From the NCBI RefSeq assembly GCF_001465595.2, contig NZ_CP013481.2:4340001-4404000 (forward strand): a DNA stretch of 64,000 nucleotides. Reading direction: 5' to 3'. Under the pieces are notes generated by a model, which saw nothing but the letters and a program-made list of their open reading frames with translations, did not search any database and had not been told where the DNA came from. Position 1 is the first letter of the stretch. Each line of letters begins with the position of its first letter. Positions 46,587 through 56,018 of the stretch are shown piece after piece. The position numbers and the translations under genes are program-made. The stretch is from Pandoraea apista. GTDB lineage: Bacteria > Pseudomonadota > Gammaproteobacteria > Burkholderiales > Burkholderiaceae.

Positions 46587-46875
46587 CGTGCATCCTCAGA
46601 TAGCCGAGCGCGCCGTCGCGCCAATGCCCCAGTCCGGCCAGATGTCTGCGCGCCTCCGACGTGGCTCGCTGGCTGAGGGCATAGGCCTGCTCGTGCGCGA
46701 TACGCGCATCCGCCATAGCCTGTGCGAGCAAAGCCTCGCGGGCGTCGGGGGCAGGCGCATAGCGCCACGCCCGGCGAAACAGGGCGTCGGTCGCTTGCAG
46801 CAAGTCCCACTCGCGGGCGGCGGAATGCCGTCGCAAATCTCGCGCCAGCGCCCGGAAGGTCGCCACGTCAGCCAC
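46576..46875 (-). CDS. Small FliT/LafD-like protein
   Basis: 99 residues from GTG 46875, overlapping fliS by eight bases and fliK by eleven. All-helical, charged (VADVATFRALARDLRRHSAA, EALLAQAMADARIAHEQAYA). Position between fliS and fliK equals fliT or lafD, the FliD chaperone; sequence similarity is not obvious. The frame continues upstream antisense-like inside fliS and is rejected there. Confidence 0.65.
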   Translation of the reverse strand: MADVATFRALARDLRRHSAAREWDLLQATDALFRRAWRYAPAPDAREALLAQAMADARIAHEQAYALSQRATSEARRHLAGLGHWRDGALGYLRMHDDR

Positions 46876-47245
46876 GCCGCGTCTCCAGCGCCCGCCAACC
46901 CTGCGTGAGTTGTGCGACGACCGCCACGACCTCGTCGAGCTTGGCGAGGTCGAGTTCCACGCTGGCCTGTGCAATGCCACGCATGCAGAAGTCATACACC
47001 GCAGTGAGGGGCTGCGTGACCCCGGGCCCATCGGCCACATCGATATGCGATGCCAGCCCGTTGACCAGGTTCAGGCATTTGGTCACGCTGCGCAGGCGCG
47101 CATCGTGGCGTGAGTGTTCGATATGTCCACGCACGCGGGCCAACTCGTCGAGCAGCCCTTCCAGAAGGATCAGCATAAGTTGCAAGGGCGTTGCCCCTGC
47201 GATGCGCGCATCGAGGTCGGAGGTACGGTATTGCTGGTAAGTCAT
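46868..47245 (-). CDS. fliS: Flagellin export chaperone FliS
   Basis: 125 residues, starting MTYQQYRTSDLDARIAGATP then LQLMLILLEGLLDELARVR, standard FliS. Binds the C-terminal helix of flagellin in the cytoplasm. 35 bases after fliD. Confidence 0.96.
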   Translation of the reverse strand: MTYQQYRTSDLDARIAGATPLQLMLILLEGLLDELARVRGHIEHSRHDARLRSVTKCLNLVNGLASHIDVADGPGVTQPLTAVYDFCMRGIAQASVELDLAKLDEVVAVVAQLTQGWRALETRRG

Positions 47246-47280
47246 GATCGGGTGGACTCCCTAAAGGATGGCGTCGCGCG

Positions 47281-48705
47281 TCAATCGCCCGACTTGCGCG
47301 ATCCACGAAAGAGCGCGTCGACAAAACCGCGTGTCTCTTTCATTTGTTGCTGAACCTGCTCGGCGCGAGCCAGTTCATTGGTATAGCGCGCCACGAGCGC
47401 CAGAAAACGGGCTTTGAGCTTGTCTTCTTTGGCAGCGAGCCGCTGCGTGGTGACTTCGTCGGTGTCCGTGCGGTGCTTGAGTACGCCGGTGATCTCGTCG
47501 GTCCACTCGCGAATCCGCACGGCAAGACGCATGCCGGCCGGTTGTTTGTCCAGATCGATGCGGGTGTCGCGCTTCATCACATCCGCGCTCTCGCCGAACC
47601 ACTGGGTCAGCAGCGCCTTGTCGCCGGCATACGCGGCTTCAAAGCGCTTTTGATCGAACGTGACCGAACCGTCGGCATTTCGCTTCACGCCGAACTGGGT
47701 CGGGTCGAACGTCTTGCCGTCGATCGTCACGGGCCGCTCGAAATTGCGTTCGAGATCGCGCAACAGCGCGCGCACGCCGGCGTCGGCATAGAACGCTCCG
47801 GCCGGTTTGACGTCGCCCTTGTCGTCGCCGTCGGGCGACATCGATGCGCCCGGCGTGCCGGGGTCCATCAGGTCGCGCAGTTGCTTGCGCACCGCGTCGT
47901 ACGCTTGCACGAGGGCACGCATGTTGGTGGCCGTGCCGTCCATGTCGGGTGTGACCGACACGCGCGTAGTCTCGCCTGCGGCATTGGCCTTCTTCAGCGA
48001 GAGCGTTACGCCAGTGAAGAGCGTGACTTCATTGCTTGGGTAAAACTCGGGGGTTCCCTGGTTGCCGATCCGCACGATGGCGTTCTGCCCTTGTGCAAGC
48101 ACCGTCGCGTCGCTCCCCGCGAGAGCGTTGCCTGTCGACGCCTGCAAATCGAACTTCGCACCGGCACCGGATTTCGTCGCGCTCAGCAGCAAATATGGTG
48201 TCGGCTGCCCGGGCACATGCCGCAGGTCGGCGCGAACCACGTCCTTCAAATCCGGATTGGCGTTGATTCGTCTGGCAAGCTCGCGAACCCCCTCGGCCGT
48301 CGTCAAATCAAGGCCTGAGGTGTTCAACGCGATTGAGTCTGCGCGCCCGTTGATCTTCACCTTGCCGTCGGCGAGCGCCTCCACGTTCATGATCTGCACC
48401 TGATGAACGGCCGCGAGTTGCTCAACGTGCACGTCGAAATCGAGTTGTTGCGAGCCCTTGTCGAGCTTGACGGAGAACGCCGAATCGCTCGACTGCGTTG
48501 CCTTGTGCTGATGCAGGTCTGCGCTGTCGCCGATACGCCGGAGTTGCTTCTCGAAATTGCCGAGAACGTCCTTGAGCGTCTCCACACCCTTCTGACGAGC
48601 TTCAGCACCGGCCTTGTCCTTACCCAGACGACCGAACTCCGCTCCCATCTTTCTCTGGGCGATTTCGGCGGCCATATCGTCGATACGGTTTTTCACTTGC
48701 AGCAT
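47281..48705 (-). CDS. fliD: Filament cap protein FliD (LafB-like)
   Basis: 474 residues. FliD N-terminal helices (MLQVKNRIDDMAAEIAQRKM) with FEKQLRRIGD, a central DFDVHVEQLAAVHQVQIMNV hook-associated segment, FTGVTLSLKKANAAGETTRV and C-terminal VARYTNELARAEQVQQQMKE. Caps the filament and folds flagellin. It overlaps fliJ by 13 bases. Direct fusion of fliJ to fliD is a lateral-locus trait. Confidence 0.95.
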   Translation of the reverse strand: MLQVKNRIDDMAAEIAQRKMGAEFGRLGKDKAGAEARQKGVETLKDVLGNFEKQLRRIGDSADLHQHKATQSSDSAFSVKLDKGSQQLDFDVHVEQLAAVHQVQIMNVEALADGKVKINGRADSIALNTSGLDLTTAEGVRELARRINANPDLKDVVRADLRHVPGQPTPYLLLSATKSGAGAKFDLQASTGNALAGSDATVLAQGQNAIVRIGNQGTPEFYPSNEVTLFTGVTLSLKKANAAGETTRVSVTPDMDGTATNMRALVQAYDAVRKQLRDLMDPGTPGASMSPDGDDKGDVKPAGAFYADAGVRALLRDLERNFERPVTIDGKTFDPTQFGVKRNADGSVTFDQKRFEAAYAGDKALLTQWFGESADVMKRDTRIDLDKQPAGMRLAVRIREWTDEITGVLKHRTDTDEVTTQRLAAKEDKLKARFLALVARYTNELARAEQVQQQMKETRGFVDALFRGSRKSGD

Positions 48706-49283
48706 GGCGAAGCTCCTGGTTCGGGTGATGTACGGGACGCGAAATGCGTTTTCCCAACCCAAGCGACCGCGGGGCGCACTTTGTCAACGCGCGCGCCCGG
48801 GGCGATTTCCTCAATGTCGTGCGTATCTGCACGCTGCTCGCTTGCCGGTGCGCTTCTTTGCCAGACGGCTAACGCCTGAGCGACTTGTTCCTGCCCTTCC
48901 TGCCGGAGTCGGACCTGCTTCGCTGCCGCCTCGTGACGGGCAGCCAGCGTTGCCACGCCCTCGCGCCGGCGCTGCGCGTCGCGCACGGCCTGTGCCGAGA
49001 CCGCCTGCCAGCGTGCCAACTGCGCCATCGGCGCCTGCTGCGTCTCGATCATCTGCACGAGCGTGCATTTGTAGTCGGCGCGATTCTGAAAACTGTAGGC
49101 ATTCGCGCGTGCGCCACCGATCGCCACTGCGCGATACAGCCGGGTAAGCTGCTCGACGTTTCGCGCGAGCCGCCCATGCTGTTCGGCCAAGCGCCGGCCG
49201 TCGTGTTGCGCGGCCTCGAGTTCACGATCCCGGATCGAGAGCAACGCCTGAAGCGCGCGCGGTGTTCGCGGGGTCATCGGCAT
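48693..49283 (-). CDS. fliJ: Flagellar export protein FliJ, C-terminally extended
   Basis: 196 residues versus about 147 in E. coli. Coiled-coil body (ALQALLSIRDRELEAAQHDG, LFRAYA-like LTRLYRAVAIGGARANAYSF, QAVRDAQRRREGVATLAARH). The last 45 residues (from about SAPASEQRADTHDIEEIAPG) are an unusual Pro/Val-rich tail. Couples the FliI ATPase to FlhA. Start MPMTPRTP overlaps fliI by ten bases. Confidence 0.88.
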   Translation of the reverse strand: MPMTPRTPRALQALLSIRDRELEAAQHDGRRLAEQHGRLARNVEQLTRLYRAVAIGGARANAYSFQNRADYKCTLVQMIETQQAPMAQLARWQAVSAQAVRDAQRRREGVATLAARHEAAAKQVRLRQEGQEQVAQALAVWQRSAPASEQRADTHDIEEIAPGARVDKVRPAVAWVGKTHFASRTSPEPGASPCCK

Positions 49284-50554
49284 AACGCCTCCAGCCGTTC
49301 GCACAGGCGATGCGGTGTGTTCGCCTCGCCATCGCGCTGACGCAGAAAGTCGAGCATGAGCGGATGCCGGGAGACGGCACGGTCGGTCTCGGCGTGAGCG
49401 CCCGGCACATAGGCACCGAGCGGCATCAACTCGCGAATCTGTTGATAGGCATGCCACTGCGCTTTGAACGCGCGCGCGGCATTGGCGTGCCGTGCGCCCA
49501 CCGCCTGCGTCATGCACCGGCTCACCGATGCCCCGACGTCGATGGCGGGATAGTGTCCGGCGTCGGCCAGTTCGCGCGACAGCACGATGTGACCATCAAG
49601 GACGGCGCGGGCGGTGTCCACCACCGGGTCTTGCAGGTCGTCGCCTTCGGCCAGCACGGTGTAGATCGCGCTGAGGCTGCCCGTTCCCGCGCCATTCCCC
49701 GCGCACTCGACTAAACGGGGCAACCGGGCGAACACCGACACCGGATAACCGCGTGCGGCAGGCGCTTCACCAAGCGAGAGCGCCACCTCGCGGCATGCCA
49801 TGGCATAGCGCGTCAGCGAATCGACGAGCAACAGCACGTCGTGCCCTGCGTCGCGAAAATGGGCGGCAACGGCGTGACACAACTCCGTGGCCTTTATCCG
49901 TTGCGCGGGCGGCGCATCGGCCGGTGCGGCCACCACAACGGCCTTCGCAAGCCCGGCCTGACCCAGCGTTGCGTTAATAAATTCACCGACCTCGCGGCCG
50001 CGTTCACCGATCATGCCGACCACCACAATCTGGGCATCGGTATGCCGGGTCATCATGCCCAGCAACACACTCTTGCCCACGCCGCTACCGGCGAACAACC
50101 CCACGCGTTGCCCCTTGCCCAGACTGAGCAACCCGTCGATGGCACGCACGCCCACGGGCAGTGGCTCGGCGATCGCACGACGCGCCAGCGGTGCTGGCGG
50201 CGAACATCGGGTATCGAGCAGCGCATCGCCACGCAACGCCCCTTTCCCGTCGAGCGGCTGACCGAAGGCGTCGATCACGCGGCCGAGCCACGACAGCCCG
50301 ATACGCAGCGCAGGTGTCGCGGTGCCGGGCAGCACCCGGGCGCCGGGCACGATATCCGCCACCGACGCGTAAGTCAGTAGCTGCAACGCGCCATTGGAGA
50401 ACCCGACCACCTCGGCCTCCGTCCACCGGCCTGCGGCGGTCTCGACACGGCAGGCTTGCCCGAGCGAAAAACGTTGCCCACGCGCCTCGAGCACGGCGCC
50501 CGTGGCCCGCGTGACGAACGCCATCGGCGTTGCGAGTGCGATCTCGTCGTTCAT
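49274..50554 (-). CDS. fliI: Flagellum-specific ATPase FliI
   Basis: 426 residues. Walker A AGSGVGKS (155-162), GERGREVGEF, Walker B LLLVDSLTRYA with Asp245, and EVALSLGEAPAARGYP. Hexameric F1-like ATPase unfolding export substrates. Start MNDEIALATP overlaps the fliH stop by one base; a further 37 upstream codons are inside fliH and rejected. Confidence 0.97.
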   Translation of the reverse strand: MNDEIALATPMAFVTRATGAVLEARGQRFSLGQACRVETAAGRWTEAEVVGFSNGALQLLTYASVADIVPGARVLPGTATPALRIGLSWLGRVIDAFGQPLDGKGALRGDALLDTRCSPPAPLARRAIAEPLPVGVRAIDGLLSLGKGQRVGLFAGSGVGKSVLLGMMTRHTDAQIVVVGMIGERGREVGEFINATLGQAGLAKAVVVAAPADAPPAQRIKATELCHAVAAHFRDAGHDVLLLVDSLTRYAMACREVALSLGEAPAARGYPVSVFARLPRLVECAGNGAGTGSLSAIYTVLAEGDDLQDPVVDTARAVLDGHIVLSRELADAGHYPAIDVGASVSRCMTQAVGARHANAARAFKAQWHAYQQIRELMPLGAYVPGAHAETDRAVSRHPLMLDFLRQRDGEANTPHRLCERLEALCR

Positions 50555-51279
50555 CACAATGTCTCCGAGGTCGCGGCCGGCGCGCAGGCGGCGCGCGTTG
50601 CTTCCCCCCATTCGCTCAGATGCCGACGTGCGATCGCTTGTGCTGCCGCTTCGCGGCCTTCGCACCCCGCGTCGTACCAGAGGCCGTCGACGTCAACGCG
50701 GCAATCTCCGCGAACCAACGACGGATCGGCTTCGATGCGCCATCCCGGGCGCGGGCCATCCGCGTGGGCCGATGCGCTGCCGACACGCGCGCACAGCGCG
50801 CGGGCATCGGCGGGGCTGACATAGACGGTCACGGCATCGTCGCGCCCTCCCAACTGCGCGAGCAGCCGCGCAACAATGCTCTCGATGTCGGCAGGTGCCG
50901 TGTGCAACTCGCGCTGCACGATGGCGCGCACCGCGCGCGACGCCACGTCGCTCAACACGTCGACGGCCGCGGCCGCGAGCCGGGAATGCACTTGTTCTCG
51001 GGCCGCATGCAGTGCCTCGAGCGGCAGCTTCAGCGCCTCGAGTTCGTCGCGCAAGTGCTCGGCATGAGATGTCTGCAAGCGTGCTTCGGCCGCTTGCTCG
51101 CCGTGCACACGTCCGGCATCGAAGGCTTCCTGCCAGACAACCTCGCGTGTGTTCGCTGCGCCATCTGCCATGCCTTGCGCATAGGCCTGTGCACGCAAGG
51201 TGTCGAGATCCGGATGAACCGGCAGCCAGCCGCGCTGGGCCGCAATGTCGGACTTCGTGCCAAACCGGTGCGGCTTCAT
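50554..51279 (-). CDS. fliH: Flagellar export ATPase regulator FliH
   Basis: 241 residues. Long helical middle (VVWQEAFDAGRVHGEQAAEA) and C-terminal VAIRV-type domain (SDVASRAVRAIVQRELHTAP, then DDAVTVYVSPADARAL). Inhibits FliI and docks it to FliN. GAGG before the ATG. Confidence 0.92.
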   Translation of the reverse strand: MKPHRFGTKSDIAAQRGWLPVHPDLDTLRAQAYAQGMADGAANTREVVWQEAFDAGRVHGEQAAEARLQTSHAEHLRDELEALKLPLEALHAAREQVHSRLAAAAVDVLSDVASRAVRAIVQRELHTAPADIESIVARLLAQLGGRDDAVTVYVSPADARALCARVGSASAHADGPRPGWRIEADPSLVRGDCRVDVDGLWYDAGCEGREAAAQAIARRHLSEWGEATRAACAPAATSETL

Positions 51280-52295
51280 TCGAGTACCTCACCGTCGGCG
51301 AGACGCAGAACCAGATCGGCCTCGCGCGCTCGCGTGCGCAGCATGACCATGATTTCGTCGCGCGCGGCGGCAACACGCGCCGCCGACATGGCGCCCAGAC
51401 GCTGCATCGCCTGCGCGAGGGCATCTTCCTGAAGACGCGACATGCGTTCGCGCACAACTTGCCGCATACGCGTGTCGGTTCCCTTGAGCGCGACCGCCCA
51501 CAATTCGGTCGGCACCTCGGCGACCGCCAGATCGATGACTTCCGGCGCCTGATAGGCCAGGATGTCGAAGCCGTACATACTTGCCTCGACGGACTCCGCC
51601 AGCGACGCGTCGTGCGCGCGCAGTACGTCCATGAGTCGTTTCTGATCGTCAGGCACATGACCCATGATCTGCGCCGCAAGTCGTGTGCCGGGCACATCGG
51701 TGCTCTCGGCGGACAAGCCCGCAAGACAACGATCGGCAATCACTTCGAGGTCAGCCAGCAGCTCGCGGTCCACGCGTTTGAGTTGCGCGGTCTCCAGTAG
51801 CAGCGCTTCCTGCTGCGACTCTGGCAGTGCGCGAAGCAATTGGCCGCCGAGATCGGCGGGCAGATAGGCCAGCAGCAACGCCTGCATACGGTGATGTTCG
51901 CGCGAAAGCACGTCGGCGAGTCTCGTCACGCTGACCCATTGGAGACGCGCCAGCTTGGGACGAATCCGATCGCCATAAATGCCGTCGAGCACATTGCTGG
52001 CAATGCCTTCTCCGAGCGCCGCAGCCAGTGAGCGCTCCAGATACGCACGCGGGGCGGCATTCGCGCCGCCATGCTGCACGCTGGCTTCGAGGAATTGATC
52101 GACGATGGCATGCACGTCGTGCTTCTTCACGCCGCCGGCACGCGACATGGCGTGCGCCACGCGCAGAAGCTCGTTGGGCGCGAGCTGCGCCATGACCCCG
52201 GCGGCAGCCTTCTCGCCCATGCAAAGCAACAGGACGGCGGCGCGGTCAACGCCGTTGATCTCGGTCAGGGTGGAACTATCAGCGGGCAGAGGCAT
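51276..52295 (-). CDS. fliG: Flagellar motor switch protein FliG, EHHR variant
   Basis: 339 residues, normal length. N-terminal FliF-binding domain (GVDRAAVLLLCMGEKAAAGV), middle and C-terminal domains with charged torque helix (DDQKRLMDVLRAHDASLAES, AVALKGTDTRMRQVVRERMS). At 133-136 it has EHHR where the middle-domain motif is EHPQ. That surface binds FliM in primary motors. Overlaps fliF by 17 bases. Confidence 0.95.
   Translation of the reverse strand: MPLPADSSTLTEINGVDRAAVLLLCMGEKAAAGVMAQLAPNELLRVAHAMSRAGGVKKHDVHAIVDQFLEASVQHGGANAAPRAYLERSLAAALGEGIASNVLDGIYGDRIRPKLARLQWVSVTRLADVLSREHHRMQALLLAYLPADLGGQLLRALPESQQEALLLETAQLKRVDRELLADLEVIADRCLAGLSAESTDVPGTRLAAQIMGHVPDDQKRLMDVLRAHDASLAESVEASMYGFDILAYQAPEVIDLAVAEVPTELWAVALKGTDTRMRQVVRERMSRLQEDALAQAMQRLGAMSAARVAAARDEIMVMLRTRAREADLVLRLADGEVLE
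51888..51899 (-). other. Variant FliG middle-domain motif (EHHR)
   Basis: Codons 133-136 of fliG. In context REHHRMQALLLAYLPADLG aligns column by column with EHPQTIALILAYL of typical FliG, so the Pro-Gln pair is replaced by His-Arg. Confidence 0.75.
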
Positions 52296-53937
52296 GCGAA
52301 CCGATCCATTGTTTGATGATCTGGGCGACGCGCTCGGGTTCGCCGTCGGCCAGTGTTGTCAGGCGTCCGAGCTTCGTGTCGAGCGAGGCGTCCGAGGCGG
52401 GCGGCATGTCGTTGGCAAACGCCGGCAGCGCCGCTTGCTGCGCCGCACGCTCGGCGTCGCGGCGGCTGCGCTCGATCGCGTCGGTCTCGGCAACGCGTGC
52501 CGCGTCCTTTCGCCGGCGCGCACGCCGGGCCAGTGCCCCCCAGGTGATCAACGCAATCAACAGCGCCGCAGCGACAGCCATGGCGACATATCGCCGTTGT
52601 GCGCCGGTGAGCCCGAAGCCCGCAGCAGCGGTGGCCGGCGAGTCGAAGGTCATTGCACCATCGGTCGCCACGAACGGCATCGCACTCACGACCAGCGTGT
52701 CGCCACGGTCGACTTGAATACCCGCGCTCGCGCGCAAGGCACGCTCCAACTCGGCGATCGTGTCGGCGGTCCAGCCATTGCCACCGGGCGCAGCCTGAGA
52801 ATCGACCATGACGGCCACGTGCATCTGACGCACGCGTGGGCGGTGACGCTTGGTCTGTGTGATCGAGCGGTCGTAAGCGAACTGTCGCGTGGACGAAGTG
52901 GTGCGCATCGCACCGCCCTCGCCGCCGAGTACCGGCGCCGCGTCGACCGGCCGGTTCGCCATTGCCCCCGGGACCCCGCCCACAACCGCGTCGTCGTCGC
53001 GCGCCTGCCGCACGGCTTCCTGCATGACACGGGGATCGGCGCCGAGCGCCTCGGTAGTGTTCGACACCAGATCTTCGTCCAGATCGATGCTTACGCTCGC
53101 ACGGTAGCGATCGGCGCCGAGAATGCCGTCGAGCAGCCCCCGCACGTTGCGAAGCGCTTCGTCACGCGAACGGATGCGCGCTTCGGCGTTACCGTATGTG
53201 GCGTCGTCCAGATCGAGATTCGCGCTCAGCGGTGTGCCGTGCTGATCGAGCACGGAAACGTTCTCCGCCGCCAGCCCGTTCACACTGCCGGCCACGAGCT
53301 TGACGATGGCGCTCACCTGCTGCGGCGCGAGCTTTTGCCCCGGTCGCACCGAGATCAGCACCGACGCGCTGGCCGACGCCCGGGTATGGGTGACGAATGA
53401 CGACTGCGGCGCAAGCGCAATGTGCACACGTACGGCATCTACCGCATCGATCGACATGATCGTGCGCGCCAGCTCTCCCTCCAGACCACGGCGAAAACGC
53501 ACGTCCTGCACGAACTGGCGCACGCCCAGACGCTCATCGCGATCGACCAGTTCCAGTCCCGGCGGCAACTCCGGCGTCACGCCCTTCGCGGCCAGCGCGA
53601 GACGTGCACGGCCAAGCCGGTCGTGCGGCACGAGGATCGCGCCGGTGTCCGGATGCATGCGAAACGGGATCTGCTCCGCTTCGAGTACGCCGGTGGCCTG
53701 TGCGATCGGAATGCGCTGGTTCTGGCCGAAAAGCGGCGCGTAGCCCGTGTCGTGCGAGTACCAGGCCAGCGTGGCGGCGGTAATCGCGCCGGCCGCGACC
53801 AAAAGCGGCAACGCGCTGCGCAGTTGCCCGGCAAAACCCGAAGGCTGCACACGCCACTTCAGCCATTGCTCACGCAATCGCGTGCCAGCGCTGCCAAGCG
53901 CCCGAAAGATATTGTCGATTCCCATATGTCGATTCAC
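52279..53937 (-). CDS. fliF: Flagellar MS-ring protein FliF
   Basis: 552 residues. TM1 at about 40-58 (LPLLVAAGAITAATLAWYSH), the YscJ/FliF ring-building domains (GQNQRIPIAQATGVLEAEQI, LARTIMSIDAVDAVRVHIAL), TM2 near 450-470 and a C-terminal FliG-binding tail (PERVAQIIKQWIGSHA). First gene of a 12-kb operon. Start is GTG 53937 or ATG 53925; neither has an ideal SD. Confidence 0.95.
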   Translation of the reverse strand: MNRHMGIDNIFRALGSAGTRLREQWLKWRVQPSGFAGQLRSALPLLVAAGAITAATLAWYSHDTGYAPLFGQNQRIPIAQATGVLEAEQIPFRMHPDTGAILVPHDRLGRARLALAAKGVTPELPPGLELVDRDERLGVRQFVQDVRFRRGLEGELARTIMSIDAVDAVRVHIALAPQSSFVTHTRASASASVLISVRPGQKLAPQQVSAIVKLVAGSVNGLAAENVSVLDQHGTPLSANLDLDDATYGNAEARIRSRDEALRNVRGLLDGILGADRYRASVSIDLDEDLVSNTTEALGADPRVMQEAVRQARDDDAVVGGVPGAMANRPVDAAPVLGGEGGAMRTTSSTRQFAYDRSITQTKRHRPRVRQMHVAVMVDSQAAPGGNGWTADTIAELERALRASAGIQVDRGDTLVVSAMPFVATDGAMTFDSPATAAAGFGLTGAQRRYVAMAVAAALLIALITWGALARRARRRKDAARVAETDAIERSRRDAERAAQQAALPAFANDMPPASDASLDTKLGRLTTLADGEPERVAQIIKQWIGSHASAR

Positions 53938-53997
53938 ATGCCTTGTTGCTGAGCGTCCCGAATACAGTCCGATACGGGGAGCTCGTCTAAGGCGTGA

Positions 53998-54025
53998 CGC
54001 ATAAGACTCACGCGTCGGGTGTCAA
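53998..54025 (-). promoter_or_regulatory. Candidate sigma70 promoter for fliF operon
   Basis: Minus strand: perfect TTGACA at 54025-54020, 16-base spacer, TATGCG at 54003-53998. It would start transcription about 55 bases before fliF. Confidence 0.4.
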
Positions 54026-54147
54026 TTTGAAGGAGCACATGGTGACAACGAATCGGTCGATTAACGAATATCTGCGTAGTCTTTGGGCATCGGCTGTACT
54101 TAGGCGGGAAATTTGATGCGTTTTCCCATTAACCCGAATCGAAACAA

Positions 54148-54187
54148 TGAAAAAAGAAAAGCCCTCACGCGCGTCAGGCGTGAGGGC
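54148..54187 (-). terminator. Rho-independent terminator of ahpF
   Basis: 10-bp perfect stem GCCCTCACGC with GCGTGAGGGC, followed on the minus strand by TTTTCTTTTTT. Separates ahpF from the flagellar operon. Confidence 0.9.
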
Positions 54188-54230
54188 TTGGCTACGAGGC
54201 AAGTGCGGCCAGGGGCCGCGTGCGCGAAGA

Positions 54231-55829
54231 TCAAGCGGCGATCTTCTCCGGCGTTGCCGCCTCGTCTTCCACCGAGCTGAGCATCAGGTGTTCGAACGCG
54301 CCCAGCGACGCCTTCGCACCTTCGCCCACGGCAATGACGATCTGCTTGAACGGCACCGTCGTAACATCGCCGGCGGCGAACACGCCCGGCACCGACGTCT
54401 TGCCCTTGGCATCGACTTCGATCTCGCCGTGACGCGAGAGCGCCACCGTGTCCTTGAGCCATTCGGTGTTGGGCACCAGACCGATCTGCACGAACACCCC
54501 TTCGAGGGCAATCGTGGCCGTCTCGCCAGACACACGGTCGCGGTAGGCAAGGCCGTTGACCTTCTGGGCATCGCCATGAATCTCGGTCGTTTGCGCGTTC
54601 GTCAACACACGCACGTTCGGCAGGCTGCGCAGCTTGCGCTGGAGCACTTCGTCTGCACGCAGTTGCGCGCCGTATTCGATCAATGTGACTTCCTTGACGA
54701 TGCCGGCAAGATCGATGGCGGCTTCCACGCCCGAATTGCCACCGCCAACGACCGCGACGCGCTTGCCCCTGAACAGCGGGCCGTCGCAGTGCGGGCAGTA
54801 CGCCACGCCGCGGTTGCGATATTCGCGCTCGCCCGGCACCCCGATTTCGCGCCAGCGCGCACCGGTGGCCAGCACCACCGCACGCGCCTTGAGCACAGCG
54901 CCGCTGGCCAGATGCACTTCGTGGATCTTGCCCGGCACCAGGGCTTCGGCGCGTTGCGTGTCGATCACGTCGACGTCATAGGTCTTGACGTGCTGTTCGA
55001 GCGCCGTGGCGAACTTCGGCCCTTCGGTATGTGTCACCGACACGAAATTCTCGATGGCCATCGTGTCGAGTACCTGACCGCCGAAACGCTCGGCGACCAC
55101 GCCCGTCACAATGCCCTTGCGTGCTGCATAGATGGCAGCCGCAGCACCCGCCGGGCCACCGCCCACGATCAGCATGTCGTAGACGGGCTTGTTCTCGAGC
55201 GCCTTCGCAGCCCGTGCGCTGGCTCCCGTGTCGAGCTTCGCGAGCAACTCCTTCACGCTGGTCCGGCCTTGCGTAAACGACTCGCCGTTGAGAAATACCG
55301 TCGGCACCGCCATGACCTGACGCGCCTCGACTTCACTCTGGAACAGTGCGCCGTCGATGGTGACTTGTTGAATGCGCGGATTGATGAGCGCCATGACGTT
55401 CAGCGCCTGCACGACTTCCGGGCAGTTCTGGCACGACAGCGAAATGTAGGTTTCGAAGCGGAAATCCCCGTCGAGCGCGCGAATCTGCGCGATGGTGTCG
55501 TCGTCGAGCTTGACCGGATGTCCGCCGACTTGCAGCAACGCGAGCACCAGCGAGGTGAACTCATGGCCCATGGGCAGTCCGGCGAAACGAATGCGCGGCG
55601 CCTCGCCCGGCGTGCCGATGGCAAACGACGGACGGCGCTCGCCGGCGTCCTGATCGGGGTCGTTTCGCACCACCACAGCGATCTGCGGCGAGAGCGGCGC
55701 GATCTCGTCCACCAGCGCCTTCATTTCGGCCGCCTTGGGACTGTCATCGAGCCACACGGCGATCTCGATCGGGCGCGTGACTTTCTGGAGGTACGTTTGC
55801 AACTGGGCTTTGAGGTTCGCGTCCAACAT
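54231..55829 (-). CDS. ahpF: Alkyl hydroperoxide reductase subunit F
   Basis: 532-residue NADH-dependent flavoprotein that reduces AhpC. N-terminal tandem thioredoxin-like domain with redox CQNC (Cys133, Cys136); FAD site [10 protein letters not shown] near 223; active-site CPHC (Cys345, Cys348); C-terminal [16 protein letters not shown]. The start [10 protein letters not shown] is the family start. It follows ahpC by 189 bases. Confidence 0.97.
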   Translation of the reverse strand: MLDANLKAQLQTYLQKVTRPIEIAVWLDDSPKAAEMKALVDEIAPLSPQIAVVVRNDPDQDAGERRPSFAIGTPGEAPRIRFAGLPMGHEFTSLVLALLQVGGHPVKLDDDTIAQIRALDGDFRFETYISLSCQNCPEVVQALNVMALINPRIQQVTIDGALFQSEVEARQVMAVPTVFLNGESFTQGRTSVKELLAKLDTGASARAAKALENKPVYDMLIVGGGPAGAAAAIYAARKGIVTGVVAERFGGQVLDTMAIENFVSVTHTEGPKFATALEQHVKTYDVDVIDTQRAEALVPGKIHEVHLASGAVLKARAVVLATGARWREIGVPGEREYRNRGVAYCPHCDGPLFRGKRVAVVGGGNSGVEAAIDLAGIVKEVTLIEYGAQLRADEVLQRKLRSLPNVRVLTNAQTTEIHGDAQKVNGLAYRDRVSGETATIALEGVFVQIGLVPNTEWLKDTVALSRHGEIEVDAKGKTSVPGVFAAGDVTTVPFKQIVIAVGEGAKASLGAFEHLMLSSVEDEAATPEKIAA

Positions 55830-56018
55830 GGCGTTTATCCGTCTCGATAGGGGGGTGATAGGGCGAGCACAGGCCACCGCGTCGGCCTGAGGCGGGCGCA
55901 GGTAAGCGTCGGGAATTCGGGATTGGGTGCCGGCGCGGCGGGTTTAGGGGGCCGCCGCGCCGGCGGGACGCCGCTCTGTGACGGGAGCGGCGCTTGCTGC
56001 AGTGATCGCGCTTGACGC

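Noticed and set aside
46576..47040. Longer version of the FliT-like gene starting inside fliS
   Set aside because: Residues before Val at 46875 are Arg/Ser/Trp-rich out-of-frame translation of fliS; the GTG at the fliS stop is the better start.
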